A stretch of DNA of 64,000 nt from UBA1952 sp965246785 (GTDB lineage Bacteria; Bacteroidota; Bacteroidia; Chitinophagales; Chitinophagaceae), in contig CBDFFM010000027.1 in the NCBI GenBank assembly GCA_965246785.1, forward strand, positions 1 to 64,000. Direction: 5' to 3'. The position numbers and the translations under genes were made by a program. The first letter of the stretch is position 1; each line of letters opens with the position of its first letter. Below the pieces are notes generated by a model. The model searched no databases, had not been told where the DNA came from, and saw only the letters and a list, made by a program, of their open reading frames with translations. This document shows, one piece after another, positions 42,113 to 51,447 of this stretch.

Positions 42113-45100
42113 ATGCCCCCTTCGTTACGCCGGATTTCAAAAATTATTTTCACTTCCCTGCTGCTGCTTGCCGCTTTTCGCACGGCTGCTCAGGAAGCTA
42201 CGCCGCATGCCATTCGCCTCAACGGGCACCTTGCGCGGATGCGTCCGGATGCTGCTGCATGGATAGACAGCTTCCGCCACGCCGCTAAGGAGCCGGCCTT
42301 AACAGTTATCCAGCTTAAAGCCATTCCTGACGATGCAACTAAGCAGAGGCTTGCGGAAGCAGGTATCATTCTGCATAGTTTTCTTTCGCCAACAGCGGCT
42401 ATTGCAAGCGTTGCAATTAATGTGTCTGCTAACGTGACTGGCGTTGCCGCCATAGCGCCGGTGGATGCCGCTATGAAGGTTTCGCCGGTGCTGGAAGAGA
42501 ATGTAAAAGCTCCGCAGTCAATAGACGTCATCATCTCCTGCGTGCCCAGCATAGCAATAGCCGATGTCTCGGCGCGTATAGTGGCTGCCGGTGGAACTAT
42601 GCTAAGCACCCCGCTGGAAGCGCACGCCTTTTTTGAAGCAAGCATTCCCGGTAACCGCCTTGAGCTTTTGGCAAAATGGCCTTCCGTGCTTTCCATAGGC
42701 CTGGCGGCAAAGGATGCGCCCCTGAATCTGGAATCGCAGCGGGCTGCAAAAGTGAATGTGCTGCACGCCTCGGCGGCTAACGGCGGCTACGGCCTGCTGG
42801 GCGACAGCATCACAGTGGGCGTGGGCGACATTTCCTGCGGGCTGTATCACGTAGACACCCGTGACCGTGTAGTGAATTACAACTTCCTGCCTTACCACAC
42901 CCACGGCCAGCATGTAAGCGGCACCGTTGGCGGCGCAGGCATACTTGACCCTTACGGCGAAGGCTTCGCGCCGCACGTAAAAATTGTCAACCACTACTTC
43001 AACCACGTCTGGGAGCGCACCGGCGCTATGCTGAGCGCGCACAACATGACGGTGACGAACAACTCTTACGCCGCCACCGGCGCGCCGAATGCCGCTGTCT
43101 ACTGCGCGTATGCAGGCACTTATGACGCTTATGCGCAGGCGTTAGACAGCATAGCGCTTCAATATCCAAGCGTGCTGCACGTCTTCGCCGCGGGCAATGA
43201 CGGCGGCACAAGCTGTCTCCCCTACCCGACAGGATACGCCACCATTGCCGGCGGCTACCAAGCCGCGAAGAACATTATGGTGGTGGCCAATTCACGCAAG
43301 TTTTTTGTGCTCAACGGTGGCTCTTCGCGCGGCCCGGTAAGGGACGGACGGCTGCGGCCGGACATCGCAGCTGCCGGCTCGGTTGTGTATTCCTGCCGCG
43401 GCGGGGATGGCTATCAGAATTCAAACGGCACAAGTATGTCTTCGCCGCAGGTGGCGGGGGCAGCGGCGCTGCTGCAGCAGCATTACAAGCGCCTGAATGG
43501 TGGCGCATATCCATCTGCCGTGCTTACGCGGGCGCTGCTGATGAATGGCGCACAAGACCTCGGCAACACCGGCCCGGATTATGCCTTTGGCTACGGCTTT
43601 ATAGACCTGAAGCGCTCGCTCGGTATGCTAGACAGCGGGCGATACACAACAGGTAGCATTGGCAACGCCGCAAACCAGACGCCTGTGAACATTGCAGTAC
43701 CGGCCAATACCGCACAGCTAAAGGTGATGCTGGTGTGGCACGACCGGCCAGCGTCGCCGCTCGCGGCTGCGCAGCTTGTCAACGACCTTGACCTCAAAGT
43801 AACCAGCCCCTCTAGCACTGTTACGCTGCCTTACGTGCTTAATCCCACACCGGCTAGTGTAACCGACCCGGCTACTAAAGGTGCTGACCACCTGAATAAT
43901 ATTGAGCAGGTAGTGATTGATAATCCCGCCGCAGGCAGTTATGCAGCTGGCGTGAGCGGCTATGCCGTGCCCGCCGGGCCGCAGGCGTACACTGTCGTGT
44001 ACGACATCATTCCAAGGGGAATAACCCTTACCAGCCCTTTTAAGGGTGATGCCTACAAGGCGGGCGTACTCTTGGAATTTTACTGGACGGCTTCGGATGA
44101 TACTGCGGCTTTCACCATTGAATATTCCACCAATAATGGCGGCTTGTGGACGACACTGAGCAGCAGTGTAGCGGCCACCGACCGGCGCTATACCTGGAGT
44201 GTGCCTGCGGGCATAAACAGCGGCCAATGCTTCGTGCGCATCACGCGCAATGGCACGGGCCAGCAATCCATCACAGGCGCGTTCGCTATCAACGACCAGC
44301 CGGTATTGAGCCTGCTCCCCACGCAATGCCCCGGCTATGTGAATATGAAATGGACGAGCGTGGGGAATGCCACCGGCTATTCGGTGCTGCGCAAGGTAGG
44401 CTACTACCTGGAGCCCGTTGCTACCACTACTGATACCTTTTACTACGCTTCAGGCCTTCGTCCAGACAGCATCTATTACTTCTCCGTGCAGCCGCTCTTT
44501 GGTACAGCAAGGGGCTTCCGCAGCATTGGCGTCAGCCGCAGGCCAGATACCGGCTCTTGCACAGGCTCTTATTCCGACAACGACCTGATGGCGGACAAAA
44601 TCCTCCTGCCCGGTAGCGGAAGACTGAACACTTCAACTGCGCTTACCAGCAATGAAACGCTTAGCGTGCAGGTGCGCAATCTTGACGATGCGGCGGCAAG
44701 CAGCTACAAGGTGTCTTACCAAATCAACGGCGGCACATGGCAGTCGCAAACGCTTTCGTCTTTGCCTGCGGCAAGCACGACGACTGTAAACTTCACTGGA
44801 CTTAATCTTGCTACGCCCGGCACTTACATCATTCGCGCTGCGATTCAGAATCTCTCCGCCACTGACCCTGTAAGCGTGAATGACACCATTTCTAAAACCT
44901 TCCGGCAACTGCCCAATTCCGCGCTTACCCTCAATGCTACAGGCGTGACGGAAGATTTTGAAAGCCTCCCTGCCATGACGCTCCTGGCAGACAGTATCGG
45001 CTTCGCCGGCAGCGCTGCTGCACGCTGGGATTTTTACAACAGCAATGACACTGGCCGGCTGCGCACGTTTGTGGACAGCGAAATTACCATCAGCGGGCAG

Positions 45101-47452
45101 CGCTCCATCAGCATGGATATGCAGTATCAGGAGAGCCGTCCGCCATTCAATCAGCTTACCGGCACCTTTAATCTTTCCGGCTACAGTGCGTCAAGCGACG
45201 AGCTACGGCTGGAGTTTGATTACAAGCTGCATGGCCGTCCCAAGACTCCGGACAGCAACAAGGTTTGGGTGCGCGGCTCCGATACGCAGCCCTGGAAACA
45301 ATTAATGGCTTACAGCCGCGCAGCTATGCCGGGTACACTCATTCATTCCGGCTCGCTGTCTATTACAGACTCGCTCAATGCGGCTTCGCAAAGCTTTTCT
45401 TCTTCTTTCCAAATCGCCTTCGGCCAGTATGATACTTCCGCCATTGCCACCAATCATGACGGCAATGGCCTGACGCTGGATAATGTGCGGCTGTACCGTG
45501 TAAGCAAGGATGTGGGCCTGAGTGCCGTTACCTCGCCTGCTGCCGTGAATTGCGCCTTGAGCGCCGCTACGCCGCTGAGCGTAACCGTCTTCAACGGCAC
45601 TGCCACAACGGCTACAAGCATCGGCATGAACTACCAGTTGGATGGCGGCACCGTGGTGAACGAAACGCTTACTTCCCTTGCGGGAAAGACAAGCCAGACG
45701 TACACATTCAGCCAAACGATGAACGCCTCCGGCTTCGGGCCGCATACCGTAAAAGTATGGACGTCACTAAGTGGCGATGACGCGCCGGTGAACGACACGC
45801 TCTACTATTCTTTCCGCAATGAGCCGCTTGTGGCGGGCTTCCCTTACCTGCAGGATTTTGAAAGCAACGATGGCTACTGGTGGACAGATGGCACCCGCAC
45901 ATCTTGGGCCTGGGGCACGCCTGCAAGCACGGCGATTAAGAACGCCGCATCCGGCACGAAGGCTTGGAAAACGAACCTTACAGGATATTACAACGATGGC
46001 GAGAGCTCATACCTCTACAGCCCCTGCTTTGACATCAGCGGCCTCACCACGCCTTACCTCAGCTTCTCAGTCAACATGCAGATTGAAGACTGCGGCTCCA
46101 CCCTCTGCGATGGCGCCTGGGTAGAATACTCCATTGCCGGCGGCGCATGGACAAAGCTGGGCATGGCTGGTCAGGGCACGAATTGGTACAACAGCTCCTC
46201 CTTCCAGCTTTGGAATACGCAAACCGGCGTGCGGTGGCGCGCGGCTTCTATTCCCTTACCCGCTGCGAGCGGCACTTTGCGCCTGCGTTTTGCTTTCTCC
46301 TCAGACCCCGGCGGCGGCTTTGAAGGCATTGCTGTGGATGACATTCACGTTTACGACCGCACTGCGCCGCTATATGCTGGCGGCAATGCCGGACCAGTCA
46401 CGCAAACTGTTGCTACGGGCGGCGGCTTTACGTCCTTTACCGCCGGCAGCGCTTTGCTGGCGCAAATTTCGGCGGGCAGCGGGGCGAGCCTTGGCAATAC
46501 AGACGTGACCATCTGGAGCCACGCCGCCAATAGCGCGAATGCGCTGCAATATTACCTGCCGAAGAATTTTGTGGTCAATACGCAGAACACACCTACTGAC
46601 AGCATCACCGCGCGGCTTTTCGTATCCGACGCGGATGTGCTGACGCTTGTGAATGCCACTGGCTGCACTGCCTGCTCCAAGCCGGAGGATGCCTATCGCC
46701 TCGGCGTCACGAAGTACGACAATCCGAACACGAGCCTTGAGGACAGCACACTCACAAACAACAGCGGCGGCACTTACGTGTATATCCCTTACTCGCGCGT
46801 GCGTTGGGTGCCGTATGACGCGGGCTACTATGCGCAGTTCCGCGTTGCTTCTTTCTCCGAGCTATGGTTTAATGACGGGGGCCCTGGAGCGCTCTTCCCG
46901 CTGCCCATAGTAGCGCTGGATTTTGATGCCCGGCGTAGCGGGCCGTCCAGCGTGCTTCTCACTTGGAGCTCGCTCACCGATACGCAGGTGGCAAGCTACG
47001 AACTGCAACGCTCGGGCAACGCCTCCGATTGGGATGCCATTGCCACCGTGCCTTCGGCACATGATGTAAGCCGGCGGTATAGCTATACCGATGCTCCGCC
47101 GGTTACCGGGCGCGTGCTCTACTACCGCATCAAGTATATCCTGCGCAGCGGTGTGATGTACTTCTCACCTGTAAGGCAAATCATTCTAAACGGCGGTGCG
47201 GCGGACGTGCAGGTCTATCCTAATCCAACTCGCGATGGTGCATTGACTATTGACTGGAGCACGGAGCCGGGCGCTGTGCTGGAAGCTACTGTTACAGATG
47301 TGATGGGTCGGAAAGTGGCTGAGTTAAGCGCAACAGCAAGCAGCTACAGCAATCGCAGCATTATTGACCTAGGTGCGGCGGCGCGTGGTATCTACTTCCT
47401 GCATGCCATGGTGGACGGGGAGCGCTTTGACGTGAAGGTGGTGCGGGAGTGA
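42113..47452 (+). CDS. Large S8 subtilase with T9SS sorting domain
   Basis: 1779 residues. Signal peptide (about 1-26), a propeptide-like region, then a subtilisin domain with Asp239 (VGVGDISCG), His264 (YHTHGQHVSGT) and Ser442 (NGTSMSSPQVAG). After it come a proprotein-convertase-like beta domain, fibronectin-like modules (about 690-800), repeated CARDB-like stretches (NDDxPVNDT) and a MAM/concanavalin-like region (CFDISGLTTPYLSF). The end VQVYPNPTRDG ... GIYFLHAMVDG is a type A T9SS sorting domain, so the enzyme should be secreted across the outer membrane and anchored or released. No partner gene in the window. Confidence 0.95.
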   Translation: MPPSLRRISKIIFTSLLLLAAFRTAAQEATPHAIRLNGHLARMRPDAAAWIDSFRHAAKEPALTVIQLKAIPDDATKQRLAEAGIILHSFLSPTAAIASVAINVSANVTGVAAIAPVDAAMKVSPVLEENVKAPQSIDVIISCVPSIAIADVSARIVAAGGTMLSTPLEAHAFFEASIPGNRLELLAKWPSVLSIGLAAKDAPLNLESQRAAKVNVLHASAANGGYGLLGDSITVGVGDISCGLYHVDTRDRVVNYNFLPYHTHGQHVSGTVGGAGILDPYGEGFAPHVKIVNHYFNHVWERTGAMLSAHNMTVTNNSYAATGAPNAAVYCAYAGTYDAYAQALDSIALQYPSVLHVFAAGNDGGTSCLPYPTGYATIAGGYQAAKNIMVVANSRKFFVLNGGSSRGPVRDGRLRPDIAAAGSVVYSCRGGDGYQNSNGTSMSSPQVAGAAALLQQHYKRLNGGAYPSAVLTRALLMNGAQDLGNTGPDYAFGYGFIDLKRSLGMLDSGRYTTGSIGNAANQTPVNIAVPANTAQLKVMLVWHDRPASPLAAAQLVNDLDLKVTSPSSTVTLPYVLNPTPASVTDPATKGADHLNNIEQVVIDNPAAGSYAAGVSGYAVPAGPQAYTVVYDIIPRGITLTSPFKGDAYKAGVLLEFYWTASDDTAAFTIEYSTNNGGLWTTLSSSVAATDRRYTWSVPAGINSGQCFVRITRNGTGQQSITGAFAINDQPVLSLLPTQCPGYVNMKWTSVGNATGYSVLRKVGYYLEPVATTTDTFYYASGLRPDSIYYFSVQPLFGTARGFRSIGVSRRPDTGSCTGSYSDNDLMADKILLPGSGRLNTSTALTSNETLSVQVRNLDDAAASSYKVSYQINGGTWQSQTLSSLPAASTTTVNFTGLNLATPGTYIIRAAIQNLSATDPVSVNDTISKTFRQLPNSALTLNATGVTEDFESLPAMTLLADSIGFAGSAAARWDFYNSNDTGRLRTFVDSEITISGQRSISMDMQYQESRPPFNQLTGTFNLSGYSASSDELRLEFDYKLHGRPKTPDSNKVWVRGSDTQPWKQLMAYSRAAMPGTLIHSGSLSITDSLNAASQSFSSSFQIAFGQYDTSAIATNHDGNGLTLDNVRLYRVSKDVGLSAVTSPAAVNCALSAATPLSVTVFNGTATTATSIGMNYQLDGGTVVNETLTSLAGKTSQTYTFSQTMNASGFGPHTVKVWTSLSGDDAPVNDTLYYSFRNEPLVAGFPYLQDFESNDGYWWTDGTRTSWAWGTPASTAIKNAASGTKAWKTNLTGYYNDGESSYLYSPCFDISGLTTPYLSFSVNMQIEDCGSTLCDGAWVEYSIAGGAWTKLGMAGQGTNWYNSSSFQLWNTQTGVRWRAASIPLPAASGTLRLRFAFSSDPGGGFEGIAVDDIHVYDRTAPLYAGGNAGPVTQTVATGGGFTSFTAGSALLAQISAGSGASLGNTDVTIWSHAANSANALQYYLPKNFVVNTQNTPTDSITARLFVSDADVLTLVNATGCTACSKPEDAYRLGVTKYDNPNTSLEDSTLTNNSGGTYVYIPYSRVRWVPYDAGYYAQFRVASFSELWFNDGGPGALFPLPIVALDFDARRSGPSSVLLTWSSLTDTQVASYELQRSGNASDWDAIATVPSAHDVSRRYSYTDAPPVTGRVLYYRIKYILRSGVMYFSPVRQIILNGGAADVQVYPNPTRDGALTIDWSTEPGAVLEATVTDVMGRKVAELSATASSYSNRSIIDLGAAARGIYFLHAMVDGERFDVKVVRE

Positions 47453-47495
47453 TAGCAGCTAAGCGTTTAGTTGTTGCCAACTGAAAGCGAGACTG

Positions 47496-48398
47496 CTATT
47501 TCTGCCCCAGATACTGCTCCAAAGCAGTAACCATAGATGGCGCATTCGGCGCTGGCGCCTTTACATCCAACCTTAAACCGCTGTCTTCAACTGCCTTAGA
47601 GGTGGTAGGCCCAAAGGCGCCAATCAGCGTGCCGTTCTGCTTGAACTTCGGGTCGTGGCTGAAGAGGGTCTGGACAGAGAAGGGCGAGAAGAACACAATC
47701 ATATCGTAAGCGTCCTTCTTCATGATAAGCTCAATATCGTTGCTTACCGTGTGGTAGAGCGTCACCTCGGCGAAGGGGATACTGTGCTTTGTCAGGTAAT
47801 TATGAATCTCATTCCTTCCGCTGTCGGAGGTAGGCAAAACGTATTTCTCGGCCTTATGCTTCCCGATGACATCCAGCAGGCCATGCACAGAGCCGTCTGC
47901 GGAGAAAAACACTTTCCGCTTGCGGTAAAGGATGAACTTTTGCAGATACAGAGCCACAGCCTCCGTGATGCAGCAATACTTCATCTCCTGGCTCACCTTT
48001 ACCTTCATGTCTTCCATGATGCGGAAAAAATGATCAACAGCGGAACGGCTGGTGAAGATGATGGCTGTGTATTCAGAAATATCCACCCGCTGGCGGCGGA
48101 AATCGCGGCCTGTCACGCCTTCCACGCGTATGAAGGGATGAAACTCAAGCTCTAAATTAAAGCGGCGCGCCAATTCGAAATAAGGACTCTTCTCCGTATC
48201 CGGGCGCGGCTGAGTAATAAGGATTTTAGAGACCTTCTTGGCCGGAGCAAGCTGTAGTGTCGACTTTTTAGTCTTTGCAGGCTCCCCTACTGTCGCCGTA
48301 ACCGTGGCTTTTGCCGCCTTTCCTTTCGCGGGAGCAGCAGGCTTCGCATTCGCCTCATCCTTGCCCTTACCGTTGTTCAAGCGTAACGCTTTAGCCAT
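47496..48398 (-). CDS. hemD: Uroporphyrinogen-III synthase with N-terminal Lys/Ala-rich extension
   Basis: 300 residues. The catalytic part (about 55-300) has VSKILITQPRPDTEKSPYFE, IIFTSRSAVDHFF, CCITEAVALYL, ADGSVHGLLD, VTLYHTVSNDIE, FFSPFSVQTLF and IGAFGPTTSKAVEDSG. It closes hydroxymethylbilane to uroporphyrinogen III. ATG 48398 is the first Met; it adds about 50 residues of low-complexity AKPAAPAKGKAAKA-type sequence absent from most HemD. Same strand as DUF4271 (49 nt), a neighbour often seen in this phylum. Confidence 0.88.
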   Translation of the reverse strand: MAKALRLNNGKGKDEANAKPAAPAKGKAAKATVTATVGEPAKTKKSTLQLAPAKKVSKILITQPRPDTEKSPYFELARRFNLELEFHPFIRVEGVTGRDFRRQRVDISEYTAIIFTSRSAVDHFFRIMEDMKVKVSQEMKYCCITEAVALYLQKFILYRKRKVFFSADGSVHGLLDVIGKHKAEKYVLPTSDSGRNEIHNYLTKHSIPFAEVTLYHTVSNDIELIMKKDAYDMIVFFSPFSVQTLFSHDPKFKQNGTLIGAFGPTTSKAVEDSGLRLDVKAPAPNAPSMVTALEQYLGQK

Positions 48399-48447
48399 AT
48401 TAAGTCCGGGTAATTTGGTATTGGAATACCGGCGTATCGTTGAAGCA

Positions 48448-49311
48448 TTAATGGAGTAAATGCAGCAACCATTTGACCAGCACCGCCATAGGCAGGATTT
48501 CCGAGGCGCAAAGGTAGGTGAAAAAATGAAATCTGGAGCCTTTAAAGAAGGCAAAGAGCAGCGGCCACGAGCGCAGGTAGCGTGTAGCAAACAAGCCAAT
48601 AACCACCGCACCGGACACAATACTCATCGGGTGCAGCCATTCCTGCCCTGCAAAAGCAATGATTACAACAAATGGCAACAAGACGATAGCAGTAATCTTA
48701 TTGACCAAGAAGATATTAAACAGATATTGGTCAGCCATAGCCTCCACGCGGAATGCCCAGCCAGAAAACTGAATGACCGCATATTTAGCCGCGTAAATAA
48801 GGAGCATACCGCAAACGAGCAGCGGCAATACGAGCGGCGCCCGCACGCCCTTTATACCAATGCCCTCGCCTGCCGAGAGGTAATAAATGTAAGCGCCGAG
48901 CACAACGGCGAAGAAAACGTTCATGCCCAGATTAGGCAGCGCGGCGGCCTTTAGCATATCGCTCCATTGGCGGCCCGTACCGGGATTCCGGTAAGCGCCG
49001 ACGAGCAGGGCAAAGTAGCGCGGCTCTAAGTAGCGGATGGCGCCAAGCAGCAGGCAAAGCGTGCAGAGCAGGTAAAAATCCAGTGTAGGATTGCGGGAAA
49101 GGCGGTAGCGCTGAATGCTGTAAATCAAAGGCCTGGCTTTGGGGCTAACCATATCGAGCAAGCTATCTGCATAGCCGCTTGCAGCGCTTTTTATAGAAAG
49201 AGAATCGGCAGCCGTTAGTGAGACGCCCCAGCGCGCCGGGCTCAGCTTTGCGCTGCAAGGCGCGGCCCAAAAGGCCGTTAAGAGCAGAATCAGGATGGGG
49301 AGCCTCGGCAT
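48448..49311 (-). CDS. DUF4271 membrane protein
   Basis: 287 residues with a signal-like start (MPRLPILILLLTAFWAAPCSA) and about seven further hydrophobic segments. RYLEPRYFALLVGAYRNP and YLSAGEGIGIKG follow the DUF4271 pattern. Function unknown; position before hemD is conserved in Bacteroidota. ATG 49311 is 73 bp from the divergent ispG start, and the ispG promoter lies between. Confidence 0.82.
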   Translation of the reverse strand: MPRLPILILLLTAFWAAPCSAKLSPARWGVSLTAADSLSIKSAASGYADSLLDMVSPKARPLIYSIQRYRLSRNPTLDFYLLCTLCLLLGAIRYLEPRYFALLVGAYRNPGTGRQWSDMLKAAALPNLGMNVFFAVVLGAYIYYLSAGEGIGIKGVRAPLVLPLLVCGMLLIYAAKYAVIQFSGWAFRVEAMADQYLFNIFLVNKITAIVLLPFVVIIAFAGQEWLHPMSIVSGAVVIGLFATRYLRSWPLLFAFFKGSRFHFFTYLCASEILPMAVLVKWLLHLLH

Positions 49312-49349
49312 GAAATGCAAAAATAACGTCGCGGCAGGGCGCGGAATCG

Positions 49350-49378
49350 TTGTAAGGCGGGGCACGCCGCTAAATTTG
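49350..49378 (+). promoter_or_regulatory. Promoter of ispG (TTGT ... TAAATTTG)
   Basis: -33 element TTGT at 49350-49353, 17-bp spacer, -7 element TAAATTTG at 49371-49378, matching TTTG-N17-23-TAnnTTTG. The ATG is only 6 nt further, so the mRNA would have almost no leader. Confidence 0.6.
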
Positions 49379-49384
49379 TGCCTC

Positions 49385-51403
49385 ATGCAAGCTCCACCCT
49401 ACTTCCGCCTGCCCACCCGCGAAGTCCGCATCGGCAACCTGCTCCTCGGCGCGGGCCAGCCCATCCGCATCCAGACGATGACGACGACGGACACGATGGA
49501 CACGGCGGCGACCGTAGCTCAGACCATCCGCTGCATTGAAGCAGGCGCGGAACTCGTTCGGATTACGGCGCCGAGCAAGAAGGAAGCGGAGAACCTGGCT
49601 GTAATTAAGCAGGCCGTCCGCGCGGCAGGATTTGATACGCCGCTGGTAGCGGATATCCACTTCACGCCCAACGCGGCAGAAATTGCCGCACGCATTATTG
49701 AGAAGGTGCGGGTGAATCCAGGCAACTATGTGGACAAGAAGAAGTTTGACCAGATAGAATATACAGACGCGGAATATGCCGCCGAGATTGAGCGCATCCG
49801 CGAGCGCTTCACGCCGCTGGTACGCATCTGCAAGGAATACGGCACCGCCATGCGCATCGGCACCAACCATGGCTCCCTGAGCGACCGCATCATGAGCCGC
49901 TACGGCGATACGCCGCATGGCATGGTGGAGAGCGCGATGGAATTTTTGCGCGTTGCGCGCGGTGAAAGCTACCATCAGATTGTGCTTTCCATGAAAAGCT
50001 CTAATCCGCTGGTGATGGTGCAGGCTTACCGGCTGCTCGTGGCGCAGATGCAAGCCGAATTCGGAGAATGCTACCCGCTACACCTCGGCGTAACGGAAGC
50101 CGGTGATGGCGAAGATGGCCGCATTAAAAGCGCTATCGGCATCGGGACTTTGTTGGAAGAAGGCATCGGCGACACGATTCGCGTTTCATTGACGGAAGAC
50201 CCCGAGTTTGAATTGCCGGTGTGTAAGGATATCGTGGCGCGGTATGCGGCTTTGCCCGTAACGCCTGTCAGACCTTCTTTTGGTCGGTCAGACCGGCTTT
50301 CTGACTTGGCAAGTTCTGAAGGAAGACTTGCCAAGTCAAGGGAGGTGCAAGCTGGCTATCAACGGCGCACGACGGCTGCGATTGATAATATTGGCGGCAG
50401 CCATGTGCCGGTTGTCATTGCGGATTTCATGCATGAAAAGGTTATTACGCCGGAAAGCCTTGCTGCCATTGGCTACAATTATGACGAAGGTTTAGACAAA
50501 TGGAATATCGGCGATGCCGCAGCAGACTATCTCTACGCAGGAAATAAAACCGTTGACTTTGCCCTGCCAGGAACGCTCGGCATAATAGTAAATGCTGCCC
50601 AATGGCGGCAGGATTTTGAGCGGCATTACCCGCTTTTTGAATCCGCCGTTTTTCTTTCATCAAACGGAAAGCACCCTACGCTCAACTTCATTTCCATAGA
50701 TGCTGCATCTGAGGATGCTGAAGCCGAAGCGCTGAAAATAGCTGGCGATGCGGCCGCAGTTTTCTGCATCTACGCTACATCGCTTCAGCCCATGCCTGTC
50801 ATACGTACGCTCGCAAATGCGCTGATGGCCGCCAGCAAAACTGCGCCTATTATCATAGCCGCGGAAAGCCACAGCAATACGGTGGACAAGCAGCTCATTG
50901 ACTTCTCCACAGACGCGGGCGCACTCCTCTTAGATGGCATCGGCGATGGCCTCTGGCTGATGAACGACCCAACTAAGCTGGCAAACGACGTCGTAACCAG
51001 CCGAACCTATCTGCCCGTTACTAACAACCACCAATTCCTCAACAACACCGCCTTTTCCATCCTGCAGGCTACACGCACGCGCATCTCCAAGACGGAGTAC
51101 ATCTCCTGCCCTTCCTGCGGCCGTACACTCTTTGACCTTCAGGAAACGACGGCAAAAATCCGCGCGGCCACCTCGCACCTCAAAGGCGTCAAAATCGCCA
51201 TCATGGGCTGCATCGTGAACGGGCCGGGCGAAATGGCCGATGCCGACTTCGGCTACGTTGGCTCCGGGCCGGGGAAGATTACCCTTTATCAGGGCAAAGA
51301 CATTGTGAAGCGCAATGTCCCGAGCGAGGTAGCGGTAGAAGAGCTGATTGGACTGCTGCAGGATGCCGGCGTCTGGATAGGGCCGGCGGCAGTCCTGAGC
51401 TAA
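49385..51403 (+). CDS. ispG: 4-hydroxy-3-methylbut-2-en-1-yl diphosphate synthase, long form with insert domain
   Basis: Sixth step of the MEP pathway, a [4Fe-4S] enzyme forming HMBPP. 672 residues, the long form of Bacteroidota and plants: TIM barrel (about 1-285), extra domain (about 325-560) and cluster domain with CPSCGRT (about 575-581) and GCIVNGPGEM. ATG 49385 starts MQAPPYFRLPTREVRIG. Residues about 292-322, in the link between barrel and insert domain, are encoded by a palindromic segment (see 50260-50350) and look unrelated to the family (RPSFGRSDRLSDLASSEGR). Promoter directly upstream. Confidence 0.95.
   Translation: MQAPPYFRLPTREVRIGNLLLGAGQPIRIQTMTTTDTMDTAATVAQTIRCIEAGAELVRITAPSKKEAENLAVIKQAVRAAGFDTPLVADIHFTPNAAEIAARIIEKVRVNPGNYVDKKKFDQIEYTDAEYAAEIERIRERFTPLVRICKEYGTAMRIGTNHGSLSDRIMSRYGDTPHGMVESAMEFLRVARGESYHQIVLSMKSSNPLVMVQAYRLLVAQMQAEFGECYPLHLGVTEAGDGEDGRIKSAIGIGTLLEEGIGDTIRVSLTEDPEFELPVCKDIVARYAALPVTPVRPSFGRSDRLSDLASSEGRLAKSREVQAGYQRRTTAAIDNIGGSHVPVVIADFMHEKVITPESLAAIGYNYDEGLDKWNIGDAAADYLYAGNKTVDFALPGTLGIIVNAAQWRQDFERHYPLFESAVFLSSNGKHPTLNFISIDAASEDAEAEALKIAGDAAAVFCIYATSLQPMPVIRTLANALMAASKTAPIIIAAESHSNTVDKQLIDFSTDAGALLLDGIGDGLWLMNDPTKLANDVVTSRTYLPVTNNHQFLNNTAFSILQATRTRISKTEYISCPSCGRTLFDLQETTAKIRAATSHLKGVKIAIMGCIVNGPGEMADADFGYVGSGPGKITLYQGKDIVKRNVPSEVAVEELIGLLQDAGVWIGPAAVLS
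50260..50350 (+). repeat. In-frame palindromic segment inside ispG
   Basis: TGACTTGGCAAGT (50302-50314) and ACTTGCCAAGTCA (50326-50338) are perfect 13-bp inverted repeats. Just upstream GTCAGACC occurs twice (about 50267 and 50287), with GGTC words forming further short palindromes. The segment is open in the ispG frame. Outer borders are estimated. Confidence 0.65.
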
Positions 51404-51447
51404 GAGGCCGCTCCCTTCCTTTTGAATATCGTAGGTTCGGGCTGAAG

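Noticed and set aside
42190..46910. Many short ORFs on both strands inside the subtilase gene
   Set aside because: One continuous 1779-residue protein explains the region.
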